Source: CBFHWY01 sp965659675
Lineage (GTDB): Bacteria > Bacteroidota > Bacteroidia > Flavobacteriales_G > Salibacteraceae
DNA length: 40,521 nucleotides
NCBI GenBank assembly: GCA_965659675.1
Contig: CBFHWY010000016.1
Coordinates: 1 to 40,521 of the forward strand
Direction: 5' to 3'
Part shown: positions 1 to 8,590 of the stretch, piece by piece
Numbering within the stretch: position 1 is the first letter of the stretch
How the letters are laid out: every line of letters begins with the position of its first letter
Notes under the pieces: model-generated
Told to the model about the DNA's origin: nothing
Database searches by the model: none
Seen by the model: only the letters and a program-made list of their open reading frames with translations
Program-made: the position numbers and the translations under genes

Positions 1-50
1 ATGATCTGAAACTAATTTTTGATTTATTCCATAAAACAGCCTGTAGCTTG

Positions 51-89
51 CGGCTTGAAGCTTTAAGCCGACCCCCGACTCCCCCGAAT
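51..89. repeat. Near-perfect palindrome followed by tandem 9-mers
   Basis: Positions 51-70 form a 20-base near-palindrome with arms CGGCTT and AAGCCG around an AAGCTT core. It is followed at 72-80 and 81-89 by two 9-base direct repeats, CCCCCGACT and CCCCCGAAT, differing at one base. The element lies in the only gap at the left edge, just upstream of the tyrS promoter. It looks like part of a dispersed intergenic repeat, but no second copy is visible in this window, so that is inference. A role as an operator or as a terminator of an upstream gene is also possible; no T-run follows. Confidence 0.4.
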
Positions 90-92
90 AAC

Positions 93-100
93 TACTTTTG
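93..100 (+). promoter_or_regulatory. Putative tyrS -7 box (TACTTTTG)
   Basis: TACTTTTG matches the Bacteroidota -7 consensus TAnnTTTG exactly and lies 14 bases before the tyrS ATG, giving a very short leader. No TTG is present at the expected -33 distance, so the call rests on the -7 box and position alone. Confidence 0.4.
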
Positions 101-114
101 CCCAAAATTGAGTC

Positions 115-1389
115 ATGAGCTTTGTTGAAGAACTGAAGTGGAGAGGTTTATTGCAAGATATTACTCCGGGTGCGGAAGAACAATTGGAGAAGGAAATGAC
201 CACTGGCTATATAGGTTTTGACCCTACAGCTGATTCTCTTCATATCGGAAATCTCGTGCCGATCATGTTGCTCACCTTTTTGCAACGCGCAGGTCATAAG
301 CCCATCGCTTTGGTAGGTGGGGCTACTGGCATGGTAGGCGATCCAAGTGGCAAAAAGTCGGAGCGGAAGCTTTTGGATACCCAGCAGATCGAACACAACC
401 TCAGCTGTCAAAAGAAACAACTCGAGTCTTTTTTAGACTTTGATGCAAAATTGAATCCAGCTGAAATGGTCAACAACTATGATTGGTTCAAAGACTTCGG
501 CTTTTTGGAGTTCATAAGGGATGTGGGAAAACACATCAGTATCAATTACATGATGGGTAAAGATTCAGTGAAGAGTCGTCTGGAAACGGGCCTTTCCTTT
601 ACTGAATTCTCCTATCAACTCGTTCAGGGCTACGACTTCCTTCACCTCTACAAACATCACGATTGTAAACTTCAAATGGGTGGTTCTGATCAGTGGGGAA
701 ATATCACCACGGGTACTGAGCTCATTCGAAGAATGGAAGGCGGAGAGGCTTATGCCCTTACTGCACCATTGCTCACTAAAGCAGATGGTTCCAAATTTGG
801 AAAATCAGAAGGCGGTAATGTTTGGCTCGACGCAGAAAAAACAAGTCCCTACAAATTCTATCAGTATTGGCTGAATATAGCCGATGATGAGGCACTAAAG
901 TGTATTCGAATCTTCTCCCTTAAAGAGAGAAACGATATCCTCGACTTAGAAAAGGAGCATGAAGAGAATCCGCACCTACGAGTCCTTCAGAAAGCCCTGG
1001 CGGAAGAGCTCACTGAGAGAGTACACTCAATTGAGGACCTTGAAATGGCCAAAAAAGCGAGTATGATCCTCTTTGGAAAGTCCACTTTTGAAGAGTTGAA
1101 TGAACTTCCAGAGAAGACCTTCCTCGAGATATTCGATGGGGTTCCACAAGCCATCATTCCACGATCAGAAATAAGTTCGGGCATTGGCTTACTCGATCTT
1201 CTGGCTGGTAGGTCAGGTTTTCTCGCCTCGAATGGTGAGGCAAGACGAGCCCTGAAAGAGAACTCGATCTCGATCAATAAAACGAAGATCAATGAGGCTC
1301 ATGATCCTGCTGTTTCCGATTTGATCAAGGATAAATACATGCTCCTCCAAAGAGGCAAGAAAAACTATTTCCTCGTCATTGCAGAATAG
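115..1389 (+). CDS. tyrS: Tyrosyl-tRNA synthetase
   Basis: Cytosolic enzyme that charges tRNA-Tyr with tyrosine using ATP. At 424 aa it has the usual bacterial TyrS length. The class I signature is present as HIGN at residues 43-46, and the second signature loop as KFGKS at 227-231, preceded by the family-typical LLTKADGS. QMGGSDQWGN in the middle of the catalytic domain is a hallmark of TyrS. The C-terminal ~75 residues (GLLDLLA...EARRALKENSISIN) fit an S4 RNA-binding domain. The ATG at 115 follows a TACTTTTG box at 93-100. The last 11 bases overlap the start of the next gene, so the two are probably co-transcribed. No T-box leader fits in the short upstream space. Confidence 0.97.
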   Translation: MSFVEELKWRGLLQDITPGAEEQLEKEMTTGYIGFDPTADSLHIGNLVPIMLLTFLQRAGHKPIALVGGATGMVGDPSGKKSERKLLDTQQIEHNLSCQKKQLESFLDFDAKLNPAEMVNNYDWFKDFGFLEFIRDVGKHISINYMMGKDSVKSRLETGLSFTEFSYQLVQGYDFLHLYKHHDCKLQMGGSDQWGNITTGTELIRRMEGGEAYALTAPLLTKADGSKFGKSEGGNVWLDAEKTSPYKFYQYWLNIADDEALKCIRIFSLKERNDILDLEKEHEENPHLRVLQKALAEELTERVHSIEDLEMAKKASMILFGKSTFEELNELPEKTFLEIFDGVPQAIIPRSEISSGIGLLDLLAGRSGFLASNGEARRALKENSISINKTKINEAHDPAVSDLIKDKYMLLQRGKKNYFLVIAE

Positions 1390-2281
1390 CCTTCGCTTAA
1401 GCGCATCTCCTGAACAGGAATTGCATCATGAGCTTCTTCGAGTGGCCGGTGTTCGTCTGTTCGTAAAAAGAGATGACCTTCTTCACGATGAGGTTTCTGG
1501 AAATAAGTGGAGAAAGCTTAAATATCACATAGAAGAGTACTTCTCAGGAGACTATGATGGCATACTCACTTACGGTGGTGCATACTCTAATCATCTTGCG
1601 GCAACGGCAGCGGCCTGTGCGGAGCTGAAAATTCCTTGTATCGCAATGATCCGAGGGACCTATGTTGACCTGAATAACATTACCCTTAGCCGCTGCAGGA
1701 ATTTGGGGATGCAGCTTAAAGCCATCGACATAAAGGCATATGATGCTCTTGCACGGAATATTCACCCACATCCCGATTTCCCCAAATTCCTTGCAATCCC
1801 TGAAGGTGGGGCAGGAAAGCTGGCCATCAAAGGATGCACAGAAATACTGGATGAACTTAAAGAAGATTATGACATGCTGATTTGTCCGCTGGGAACGGGG
1901 ACTACTTTCGCTGGACTCCTGGCAGGCCTAAGCTCTGGTCAGACAGGGATTGCCGTTGCCGCCATAAAGGGTGCTAACATCAATTTACATGTGAAACAGG
2001 TTCTCGAAGAGCATGCAATTCAAGTGAGTTGCCAATGGGAAGTACTTCCCGAGGATCAGTTTGGTGGTTTTGCAAAATTGAATGATGAATTGCCGAAGTT
2101 TAAGACCTGGTTTGAGACAAGCTTTGATATCCCATTGGATTATATCTACACCGCCAAAATGATGAGCCGTATTTTTGAGCGGATCAGATCAGGGTACTTT
2201 AAAAAAGGCACAAAGATCCTATGTCTTCATACGGGTGGACTTCAGGGTAACCGCTCTATGGAAGAGCGCTATGGACTTTAA
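1379..2281 (+). CDS. PLP-dependent 1-aminocyclopropane-1-carboxylate deaminase / D-cysteine desulfhydrase family protein
   Basis: 300 aa, fold type II PLP enzyme. The motif VSGNKWRKLKY carries the probable PLP lysine, TYGGAYSNHLAATAA is the typical segment following it, and CPLGTGTTFAGL is the phosphate-binding glycine loop. Family members deaminate ACC or release sulfide from D-cysteine; in Bacteroidota they are usually annotated without a proven substrate, and none can be chosen from sequence here. The frame begins with TTG at 1379, inside the end of tyrS. There is no in-frame ATG before the conserved VRLFVKRDDL segment, and the family needs about 20 residues ahead of it, so TTG is the most likely start. 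Probably translated in a bicistron with tyrS. Confidence 0.85.
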   Translation: MQNSLRLSASPEQELHHELLRVAGVRLFVKRDDLLHDEVSGNKWRKLKYHIEEYFSGDYDGILTYGGAYSNHLAATAAACAELKIPCIAMIRGTYVDLNNITLSRCRNLGMQLKAIDIKAYDALARNIHPHPDFPKFLAIPEGGAGKLAIKGCTEILDELKEDYDMLICPLGTGTTFAGLLAGLSSGQTGIAVAAIKGANINLHVKQVLEEHAIQVSCQWEVLPEDQFGGFAKLNDELPKFKTWFETSFDIPLDYIYTAKMMSRIFERIRSGYFKKGTKILCLHTGGLQGNRSMEERYGL

Positions 2282-2369
2282 CAGATTTCTGTTTGTAAGT
2301 GCACTTCGGTTGGGAATTAGGCAGACCTTTTCAAGCTAAATTCGAATATCATTCAGGAAGACTGACCTT

Positions 2370-3347
2370 ATGCGATTGAGCATCCTTATCATACTTGGTT
2401 TTTGTGTACTGCAAGCATCTGCCCAAAGCAGAATGTCGAGGCAGGACTATATCGATCGTTTTTCTGAAGTGGCGATGGCCGAGATGGAGTTATATGGTAT
2501 TCCAGCGAGTATTACTCTAGCACAGGGTATGCTTGAAAGCGATAATGGCAATAGCAAGTTGGCCCTTGAGGCAAACAATCATTTTGGGATCAAATGTCAT
2601 AGCTCCTGGGAAGGGGAGAAGATCTACAAAGATGATGATCGAAGAAACGAGTGCTTTCGTGTCTACGAATCACCATGGCGAAGTTTTAGGGATCACTCCA
2701 AATTCCTCGTCAATGGCAGCCGCTACGACTTTCTTTTTGAGTATCGAACGACCGACTATAAGTCCTGGGCAAAGGGATTAAAGAGGGCAGGGTATGCCAC
2801 CAATCCGAAGTACCCTGATCTTTTGATAAAGATCATAGAAGACAATCAGCTTTATGATTACGATAAAGGACTGAAGCCTAAAGCCCGAACAGAGAATGAA
2901 AAAGAGGAACAAGCTCAAAATGAGGATGTTAAGGAAGAAGAGAGCGTGGTTCAGCAGATCTTATCATCCAGGGCGAAAGAGGTTGTGGTAAAGATCAAAA
3001 AGAGTGAGAACGGGATCAAGTATATTGAGATGCCTCATTCGGCGAATGTCAGGGATCTTGCACATCAACTCAACATGGCTCCCTGGCAGATCAGAAAATA
3101 CAATGATGCTGAACGGAGTGAACAGTTTGAGCGAGGAGATCGAGTTTACCTGCAGCCTAAAAAGCGAAGGGCCAGTGTTGCCACATACACATCCCGCGAG
3201 GGAGATACACCTACAAAGATCTCCCAGAAATATGGCTATAAGTTGAATAAACTCATCAAAGAGAACGGTCTCGTGAAGGGACAGAACATTGAGCCTGGGA
3301 CTGAGATAAAAATGAATACCTATCGTATTCCTCTCTTTAAGCTCTAA
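2370..3347 (+). CDS. Secreted glucosaminidase (FlgJ/LytD-like muramidase) with two LysM-like repeats
   Basis: 325 aa. Residues 1-19 form a signal peptide ending ASA-Q, so the protein is exported. Residues ~25-165 are a glucosaminidase domain of glycoside hydrolase family 73 type: IPASITLAQGMLESDNGNS holds the expected catalytic glutamate (E56), followed by NHFGIKC and the aromatic C-terminal part YATNPKYPDLLIKII. An acidic linker (~168-195) leads to one divergent and one clear LysM-like segment (~205-266 and ~272-316; REGDTPTKISQKYGYKLNKLIKEN). The expected role is cleavage of the N-acetylglucosaminyl bond of peptidoglycan during cell separation or turnover. The 3' end overlaps the convergent DUF5723 gene by 11 bases. 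A weak -7-like TAAATTCG lies at 2337-2344. Confidence 0.88.
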   Translation: MRLSILIILGFCVLQASAQSRMSRQDYIDRFSEVAMAEMELYGIPASITLAQGMLESDNGNSKLALEANNHFGIKCHSSWEGEKIYKDDDRRNECFRVYESPWRSFRDHSKFLVNGSRYDFLFEYRTTDYKSWAKGLKRAGYATNPKYPDLLIKIIEDNQLYDYDKGLKPKARTENEKEEQAQNEDVKEEESVVQQILSSRAKEVVVKIKKSENGIKYIEMPHSANVRDLAHQLNMAPWQIRKYNDAERSEQFERGDRVYLQPKKRRASVATYTSREGDTPTKISQKYGYKLNKLIKENGLVKGQNIEPGTEIKMNTYRIPLFKL

Positions 3348-4674
3348 CTCTTAGAATTGACTTGCCGTATTGCTTTCCGAAGGTCAAATTGAAACCGAAT
3401 CGCAAGTGAACATTTTTGTGTTTGTCCCAAAGAGGAACGCCTATAACATTGTCGGTTAAGACATAGAATTGAACAGGGCCAGGTGTTACGCTGAATCCAA
3501 AACCAATATTTACCGGGCTGTTTCCGTATACCCCGTAATTTGCGGTCACACCCAAAATTTTCCCAACCGTTACCGTTGCTCCAAGTCTGGCCCCTCCTCG
3601 GAAATAGCCATCTTCAATAACTCCATTTCCCAACAAGCTCAAGATCAGTTTTTCCTCTAACAGGCTCTGCGAGAATCCGAGGAATATTTGAGCGGGTAGA
3701 TTGTTTCGGTAGCTTCTATTATCCGTCGTTGTACTAAACTTATTGACAACAGTATCTCTGAATTCCGTGATTGATGATGCCGCAGTGGAGTCATCGGCTG
3801 TGAAAACGTTATTTACGGGAATGCCTCGATAGGTGAAACTGATATTCTCATTGGAGTATGATTCTACATTATCTCGCCATGTTATGCTCCCAATATTCAA
3901 GGCGCTCAGTGAAAAACCAAAGCCCGATTTACTGCGGTAGCTCATTCCAAGGTCTACAGCAAAGCCATTATTGTTTGAGAACAAGGCATTGTAATTAACG
4001 GTGCTGTCGAGGGGAAGTCCTGCGCTATTCACCTGGAAGCTTCCAGACATGGCCAGATCAAAAGAGCTTGAATCAGTGCTTAAGCCAAATTCTGATTGTC
4101 GCGTGTAGAAATCGGCAAAGCCATTGAGATATTTTGCTCTGATACCCAGATTCAATTCATTCGTTACCTGCCTGCTGAATCCTACGGCATACTCTCTGTA
4201 ATGGGTCAGATTAACGGCCATATTACTCAAATTGGCTGTTTCTCCCAATAGAGACCGCCCATTACCCTCCCAAAGCAACACGATGAGGTCTTTTGGGTAC
4301 TGGATCTGTGCTCTTAGTCTATCTGAAATTGAAAAGTGGAGGTAATTCTTCTTAGCGATCTTAAAGCCAGCGTGAAGCCACTCATTATCAAGTTTGAATT
4401 CGATGAAGTTTCGCTCTCTGAGATTTTGCACGGCCTGATCAACGCCTTCATCAACCAATTCTGAGTAGGTGAACCCACTGTTATTGAAAGAAAGTGCCGC
4501 AGACGATAATCCAGGAATCAGGGTGGTGTTGATCTTTGAATATGGCTGGTGCGCCGGGTTCATCATGGTCACCTGAGGCAAGGTGCGAAAACCGTATAAA
4601 GTATGTTCAACCTGAGAGAAGGAATAGCTACTCAGGACGATCAGAAGAATTGAAATCAGGTGCTTTAATCTCAT
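3337..4674 (-). CDS. DUF5723-type outer membrane protein (copy A)
   Basis: 445 aa with a signal peptide cut near SYSFSQ (residue ~21). The rest is rich in alternating aromatic/polar strands and glycine, as in outer-membrane beta-barrels, and ends RFGFNLTFGKQ plus a short basic tail. It shares landmarks with the second copy at 13849-15255: PQV..xNPA..P[YF]S near the N-terminus, HYREY, KYL.G, G.AVDLG, I..I.W..N..SY, and PVQFYVLTDN near the C-terminus. These match the Bacteroidota family DUF5723, whose function is unknown. Its ATG overlaps the stop of the upstream lipoprotein gene (ATGA), so the two are translationally coupled and may act together. Family assignment is from memory of motifs; beta-barrel topology is inference. 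Confidence 0.75.
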   Translation of the reverse strand: MRLKHLISILLIVLSSYSFSQVEHTLYGFRTLPQVTMMNPAHQPYSKINTTLIPGLSSAALSFNNSGFTYSELVDEGVDQAVQNLRERNFIEFKLDNEWLHAGFKIAKKNYLHFSISDRLRAQIQYPKDLIVLLWEGNGRSLLGETANLSNMAVNLTHYREYAVGFSRQVTNELNLGIRAKYLNGFADFYTRQSEFGLSTDSSSFDLAMSGSFQVNSAGLPLDSTVNYNALFSNNNGFAVDLGMSYRSKSGFGFSLSALNIGSITWRDNVESYSNENISFTYRGIPVNNVFTADDSTAASSITEFRDTVVNKFSTTTDNRSYRNNLPAQIFLGFSQSLLEEKLILSLLGNGVIEDGYFRGGARLGATVTVGKILGVTANYGVYGNSPVNIGFGFSVTPGPVQFYVLTDNVIGVPLWDKHKNVHLRFGFNLTFGKQYGKSILRVRA

Positions 4675-6269
4675 TCTTCACCCAATTTAACTGCACCAAA
4701 AACCATCAAACCGATCTTTAATGAAATCTGATATTCATCGTAGATCTTCACCACATCCTGTCCGTCATTCGATGTTTTCAACCGAGTTGCCAGGATGGTA
4801 TGCTTAGCATCTGTAATGTTGGAAATACGTGATTGGCTATAGGTAACGTCTGTGATCTTATTATTGGGTTTATCTACCCTACCCCTGGAGTTCACCTCAC
4901 CAGAAATGATAATGCGTTCGTCAATACTGGGGAAAAGGCTGTCAAGTACATTGTAGTTTTCATCGGTAAGATATACCTGCACCCAGCCGTCTATTGGAAA
5001 GCCGTTTGTAATGCTTGATCGGATCAGAATGGAGTCTATCTCCTCAATATTTTCAGTGAATTCATAAGGGAAAGTATCGCGCACGGCAAAGTTTGCCACG
5101 CTTCCTTCAAGCGGTAATTCGAGTTCAGTTTCAAGCTTTAAGAATCCATCGCGCGTGATGAAGTTATCCGTTGGTGCCCCGCTTGGATTCGAGATGGCGT
5201 TGATGTTCGTAACCAAATATTTTGGAGTTGGTGAAATGATCTGGTCTATGGTGCTATTTTGAGCATTGATACTTTTTGTGCTCAGAACCGAATCTCCTTT
5301 CAAGGCCAGTGGAGGGTAGGCCACATTAAAATAAGCCTCATTGGTATCAATGAACAGACTGAAGGTATCACGGGAAATAATGTTGTAGGTATATACATCC
5401 CTCATATCAACTCGTATCGGGAAACCAAGGCTATTATTGGCAATGATCTTGAGTTCAGGGTTAGAGAAATTTAAGCTTCCAACATCATCGAGATTACCGA
5501 ACAGCTTCAGCAGAATGCTATCGCGATCAACCGATACGATCTGTTGTTTGAAATCTCCGATGACTTCTTCAAATTCAAGATTGTTCAGGTTAAAACTGAT
5601 ATTGGCCGCAGGACCTGGAATACTGGTTCCTGCGGATGCAGTGAGTTTGCTATTGGAGTTAAAGGCGATCTCATTGAAGCCCTGTAAACCTTTGGTAAGG
5701 TCAAGGGTATAACCGCTTAGATTCAGGTTAATGCTATTGACGGGAGTTAAGGTATCCTTGAATGCTTGTCCATTCCTCACTAAAGAAGGGATCTCGATCT
5801 CAACCTCAACAGCCCCGGCAAAGGAGGTGTTTAGGTCAATGGTGAAACTTCCAGAGTGAAAAAGAATGCTTTTAAGCTCTGCTCCATTGACAGTATTGAA
5901 CTGAGTAATATCATTGGATGAGTGAGAGTAGGTCCCGGAAAAGGGGATCACACTTACCGGTAAGCTGATGTTATAGTTGTCACTCTGATCTGGAAGGTCT
6001 ATAATTTCAGAAGGGCTCAATGATCCCAACTCGCCACGATAGTTGAGGGCGAGCAGACCCGTGTTTTCATTGATCACCAAAACATCCTGTTCGTCAGCTT
6101 CTCTGAGGATGTCGTAGATATCAACATCGGCATAAAGCAAAGGAATCGCAAGGGCTGGATTCCATTCCTGACCACTCAGGTCTTCAACAAAGTTGAATTT
6201 ACGACAAGCGTATAATCCAGTACTGAGGATTAAGGCAATAAGGGCTATTCGAGCACTAAAACGTCTCAT
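4671..6269 (-). CDS. Predicted lipoprotein of unknown function partnered with DUF5723 protein
   Basis: 532 aa from ATG at 6269. A longer frame from ATG at 6311 (546 aa) overlaps the CHASE2 stop as ATGAATGA. I prefer 6269 because MRRFSAR then begins a compact lipoprotein signal ending LYAC (Cys22). A TACTTTTG box sits just before that ATG (6275-6282), possibly by chance. The mature protein is mostly beta: repeated segments such as LPVSVIPFSGTYSH, VEVEIEIPSLVRNG, LNLSGYTLDL and FNLNNLEFEEV look like stacked immunoglobulin-like or beta-sandwich units. I do not recognise a named family. The ATGA coupling with DUF5723 copy A suggests a lipoprotein-barrel pair in the outer membrane. Confidence 0.7.
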   Translation of the reverse strand: MRRFSARIALIALILSTGLYACRKFNFVEDLSGQEWNPALAIPLLYADVDIYDILREADEQDVLVINENTGLLALNYRGELGSLSPSEIIDLPDQSDNYNISLPVSVIPFSGTYSHSSNDITQFNTVNGAELKSILFHSGSFTIDLNTSFAGAVEVEIEIPSLVRNGQAFKDTLTPVNSINLNLSGYTLDLTKGLQGFNEIAFNSNSKLTASAGTSIPGPAANISFNLNNLEFEEVIGDFKQQIVSVDRDSILLKLFGNLDDVGSLNFSNPELKIIANNSLGFPIRVDMRDVYTYNIISRDTFSLFIDTNEAYFNVAYPPLALKGDSVLSTKSINAQNSTIDQIISPTPKYLVTNINAISNPSGAPTDNFITRDGFLKLETELELPLEGSVANFAVRDTFPYEFTENIEEIDSILIRSSITNGFPIDGWVQVYLTDENYNVLDSLFPSIDERIIISGEVNSRGRVDKPNNKITDVTYSQSRISNITDAKHTILATRLKTSNDGQDVVKIYDEYQISLKIGLMVFGAVKLGEE

Positions 6270-6303
6270 TTTGACAAAAGTAAGCCTAAAAATGCTTTTG
6301 AGG

Positions 6304-7548
6304 TCATTCATTCGATGAACTGTCGTTAGGCTTCGAGCCGTGATGGGTGATCTTTTCCCACTGTCGCAGTGCCAGACCTTTCACTGAGCCATAATATAAC
6401 TCAGTAAGATCACCGGAGAAGGCGATGGCAATAAGGGTTACCGTTAGGTTCAGTTTAATTTGAAAGTTGAGCAAAAGGATCACCGAAACAAATACCAAAA
6501 AGATCAATTCAAAGATCTGAAAAGGTTTCGTGATCAGGTCATACAGTGCTTTATATCGATGGGCAACCCACAAAAAGAGAGCGACATTGAAGTAGGCAAC
6601 CAGAATGCTGATCAAAATGTTGACCCAACTATCGGCGCTGTCGATATAGTTTCTGTTTAGTATCATCGAGATCACATTGGCATGAACCACAATTCCGTAC
6701 ATATCAGGGTAGGTTCTGCCTGCCGGTCTTTCATTCATCGGCGTGAAGAATTTATCGATGTATGAATCTTTGTCTCCAACATATTCTCCAATATATCCGA
6801 AAAGCACGATCTTATCTTTTACTGCCCCCGGACCAAAGCGTTCGTTAAGCACATCATCGTAGTCGAGATGGGTGAATTTCTTGTAGTTGCCTTTCCAATT
6901 GATCGTTTCCAGGTGGTTGTTGCGCTTCATCAGATCGCGATAGGCGGAACTATCAAAAAGAGACACAATTTTTGTGGTGAAATTCGTAACCAGGGTATCA
7001 TTCACAATGAAGGAGGGCACAAACTCCCGAACAGTTCTGAAGTTTCCATGAGTTTGCTCCCCGGTGATCACATTCGCAAAACCTGATGTAGCATGTTCCA
7101 TGAACATTGAGTTGGAGTAGTTTACCTCATGCCAGTTCTCCTTGTCGTCCGACAAAGAATCCAACTCACTGACAAGCACTAAATTGTCAATTTTAGCCAT
7201 GCCCATCATCAGTGGAAAGTCCTGGGCAGGTCCTTTTTCTGATCTAAAAAAGGCATCAATGCCCACCACGGCGGGTTTGTATCGACCTATGATCTCCAAC
7301 ATTCTTCCGATTGTGGCACGATCTACCTGAGCGATGTTAACGATTGTAATATTCGTATCCGCTGGAGGCTCTTCCTGTAAGGTGGAGAAAACAATGTCGG
7401 TTGTTTCATAGTCTCTTAGCGCATCTGAGATCGGGTCAAGGTGATCAAAACTGGGAATGAAGGTCAAAAGACCCATGAAAGCAAACAGAAATAAGGTTCC
7501 GAAAATATCGTCTCTGGAAAGAAATCTCATTTGGCAGGATTTGTGCAT
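6304..7548 (-). CDS. CHASE2-domain membrane protein without a visible output domain
   Basis: 414 aa. One transmembrane segment (~residues 15-32) is followed by a long extracytoplasmic domain (~40-305) with CHASE2 features: ITIVNIAQVDRATIGRM, KPAVVGIDAFF, GFANVI, REFVPSF, KDKIVLFGYIG and YGIVVHANVISMIL. Three hydrophobic segments follow (~307-330, 338-362, 364-385), then a ~28-residue hydrophilic tail. CHASE2 proteins are normally sensors fused to adenylate cyclase, kinase or GGDEF domains; here no catalytic domain follows, so any signal must pass to a partner. ATG at 7548 is used; a second in-frame ATG at 7530 would also leave the first membrane segment intact. The gene is divergent from the FecR-like gene and overlaps the lipoprotein gene if that starts at 6311. 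Confidence 0.85.
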   Translation of the reverse strand: MHKSCQMRFLSRDDIFGTLFLFAFMGLLTFIPSFDHLDPISDALRDYETTDIVFSTLQEEPPADTNITIVNIAQVDRATIGRMLEIIGRYKPAVVGIDAFFRSEKGPAQDFPLMMGMAKIDNLVLVSELDSLSDDKENWHEVNYSNSMFMEHATSGFANVITGEQTHGNFRTVREFVPSFIVNDTLVTNFTTKIVSLFDSSAYRDLMKRNNHLETINWKGNYKKFTHLDYDDVLNERFGPGAVKDKIVLFGYIGEYVGDKDSYIDKFFTPMNERPAGRTYPDMYGIVVHANVISMILNRNYIDSADSWVNILISILVAYFNVALFLWVAHRYKALYDLITKPFQIFELIFLVFVSVILLLNFQIKLNLTVTLIAIAFSGDLTELYYGSVKGLALRQWEKITHHGSKPNDSSSNE

Positions 7549-7608
7549 CTAAAGTAATTCAAATAAGATATGTGACAATGGTCTAAAAGGTGATAAAAGT
7601 CATATAGC

Positions 7609-7643
7609 TTGAAGAGCTAAAGGCTTATTTTTAAGTATGTTTG
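7609..7643 (+). promoter_or_regulatory. Putative promoter of the FecR-like gene
   Basis: TATGTTTG at 7636-7643 matches TAnnTTTG exactly. A TTG at 7609-7611 sits 24 bases upstream, one base beyond the usual 17-23 spacing. The ATG follows at 7659, preceded by an AAGAGG stretch (7647-7652) that could serve as a Shine-Dalgarno site, unusual among these genes. Confidence 0.45.
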
Positions 7644-7658
7644 TAAAAGAGGATAACT

Positions 7659-8564
7659 ATGAAAACAACGATGATGAAGAATATAATTAGCTTCCTTTTG
7701 ATTCTTTCAGTATCAATTGGATACGCTCAGGACGTGAGTTATAAAGTACTTGCGGCCAAGGGAAAAAATGCGGTGGAAAAGTCAAGTAAACCTGGTGAGT
7801 TCAGCCCATTGTATACAGGGATGAAATTGGCCTCGAAAGACAAGATCGTGCTTGGCGACGGAGGTTATTTAGGACTTGCCGGTAGTAATGGGAAGACAAT
7901 TGAACTAAGAGAGAAGGGAATTTATAATGTAAGTGACCTGGCAGGAAAGCTTGCAGCTGATAATTCTACTTTGGCGCTGAAGTATGTGGAGTACATCTTT
8001 AGTGACCTTGAGTCTAAAGATGGTCACACGAGTAACATGAGTATTACCGGATCAGTTGAGCGAAGCACTGCAGATATCGCAGTAGATGTGTTGAGTCCGG
8101 CAAATACCATGATCCTTCTGGATAAAACAGAAGTGAACTGGAAGCCATTGAAAGAAAATATTGAAGAGTATCACGTATCTGTGAGCAACTTCTTCGACGA
8201 GGAGATCTTTGCTTATGACACAAAAGCAACAAGCGCGGTAATTGACTTTTCTTCAATGGACCTGAACAGGGAAGAAGCTTACAAGCTCACAGTGGTGAAA
8301 AAAGGGGCTAACATTGAGCAAGGTGATCAGATCATACTGAAGTTCGCCGACGCTGAAACGGAGGAAGCAGCAAAAGCCATGAACGCTGAAGGTGCTTCAG
8401 CAATTCAGAGTTTGGTTACGGCATCGTACATGGAAAACAATGGCTTTTATCTGAATTCAACTTCGCTTTACAAACAAGCAGTTGATCAGGAACCAAGTGT
8501 AGAAGATTTTAGGAAGAGTTACGAGAAGTACCTTGAGCGTATTGGCTCTAGCTCTGAGAAGTAA
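7659..8564 (+). CDS. Secreted FecR-like domain protein of unknown function
   Basis: 301 aa with a signal peptide ending GYAQ (~residue 24). Residues ~28-95 resemble a FecR-type periplasmic domain: a variable segment, then YTGMKLASKDKIVLGDGGYLGLAGSNG and TIELREKGIYNVSDL, the step from threshold to property value typical of that fold. Residues ~145-225 look like a second beta-rich domain (LLDKTEVNWKPLKENIEEYHVSV), and the last ~60 residues are helical and TPR-like (NGFYLNSTSLYKQAVDQEP). Unlike classic FecR it has no membrane anchor or anti-sigma domain. It is divergent from the CHASE2 gene and ends at a bidirectional terminator, so it may be a periplasmic partner of that sensor. Function unknown. 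Confidence 0.7.
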   Translation: MKTTMMKNIISFLLILSVSIGYAQDVSYKVLAAKGKNAVEKSSKPGEFSPLYTGMKLASKDKIVLGDGGYLGLAGSNGKTIELREKGIYNVSDLAGKLAADNSTLALKYVEYIFSDLESKDGHTSNMSITGSVERSTADIAVDVLSPANTMILLDKTEVNWKPLKENIEEYHVSVSNFFDEEIFAYDTKATSAVIDFSSMDLNREEAYKLTVVKKGANIEQGDQIILKFADAETEEAAKAMNAEGASAIQSLVTASYMENNGFYLNSTSLYKQAVDQEPSVEDFRKSYEKYLERIGSSSEK

Positions 8565-8590
8565 GTTTTAACTAACTATTGCAAAAGAAA

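Noticed and set aside
2280..2293. Small hairpin AACAGA-TT-TCTGTT at the end of the PLP enzyme gene
   Set aside because: The loop would be too short for a full stem and no U-run follows, so it was not called a terminator.
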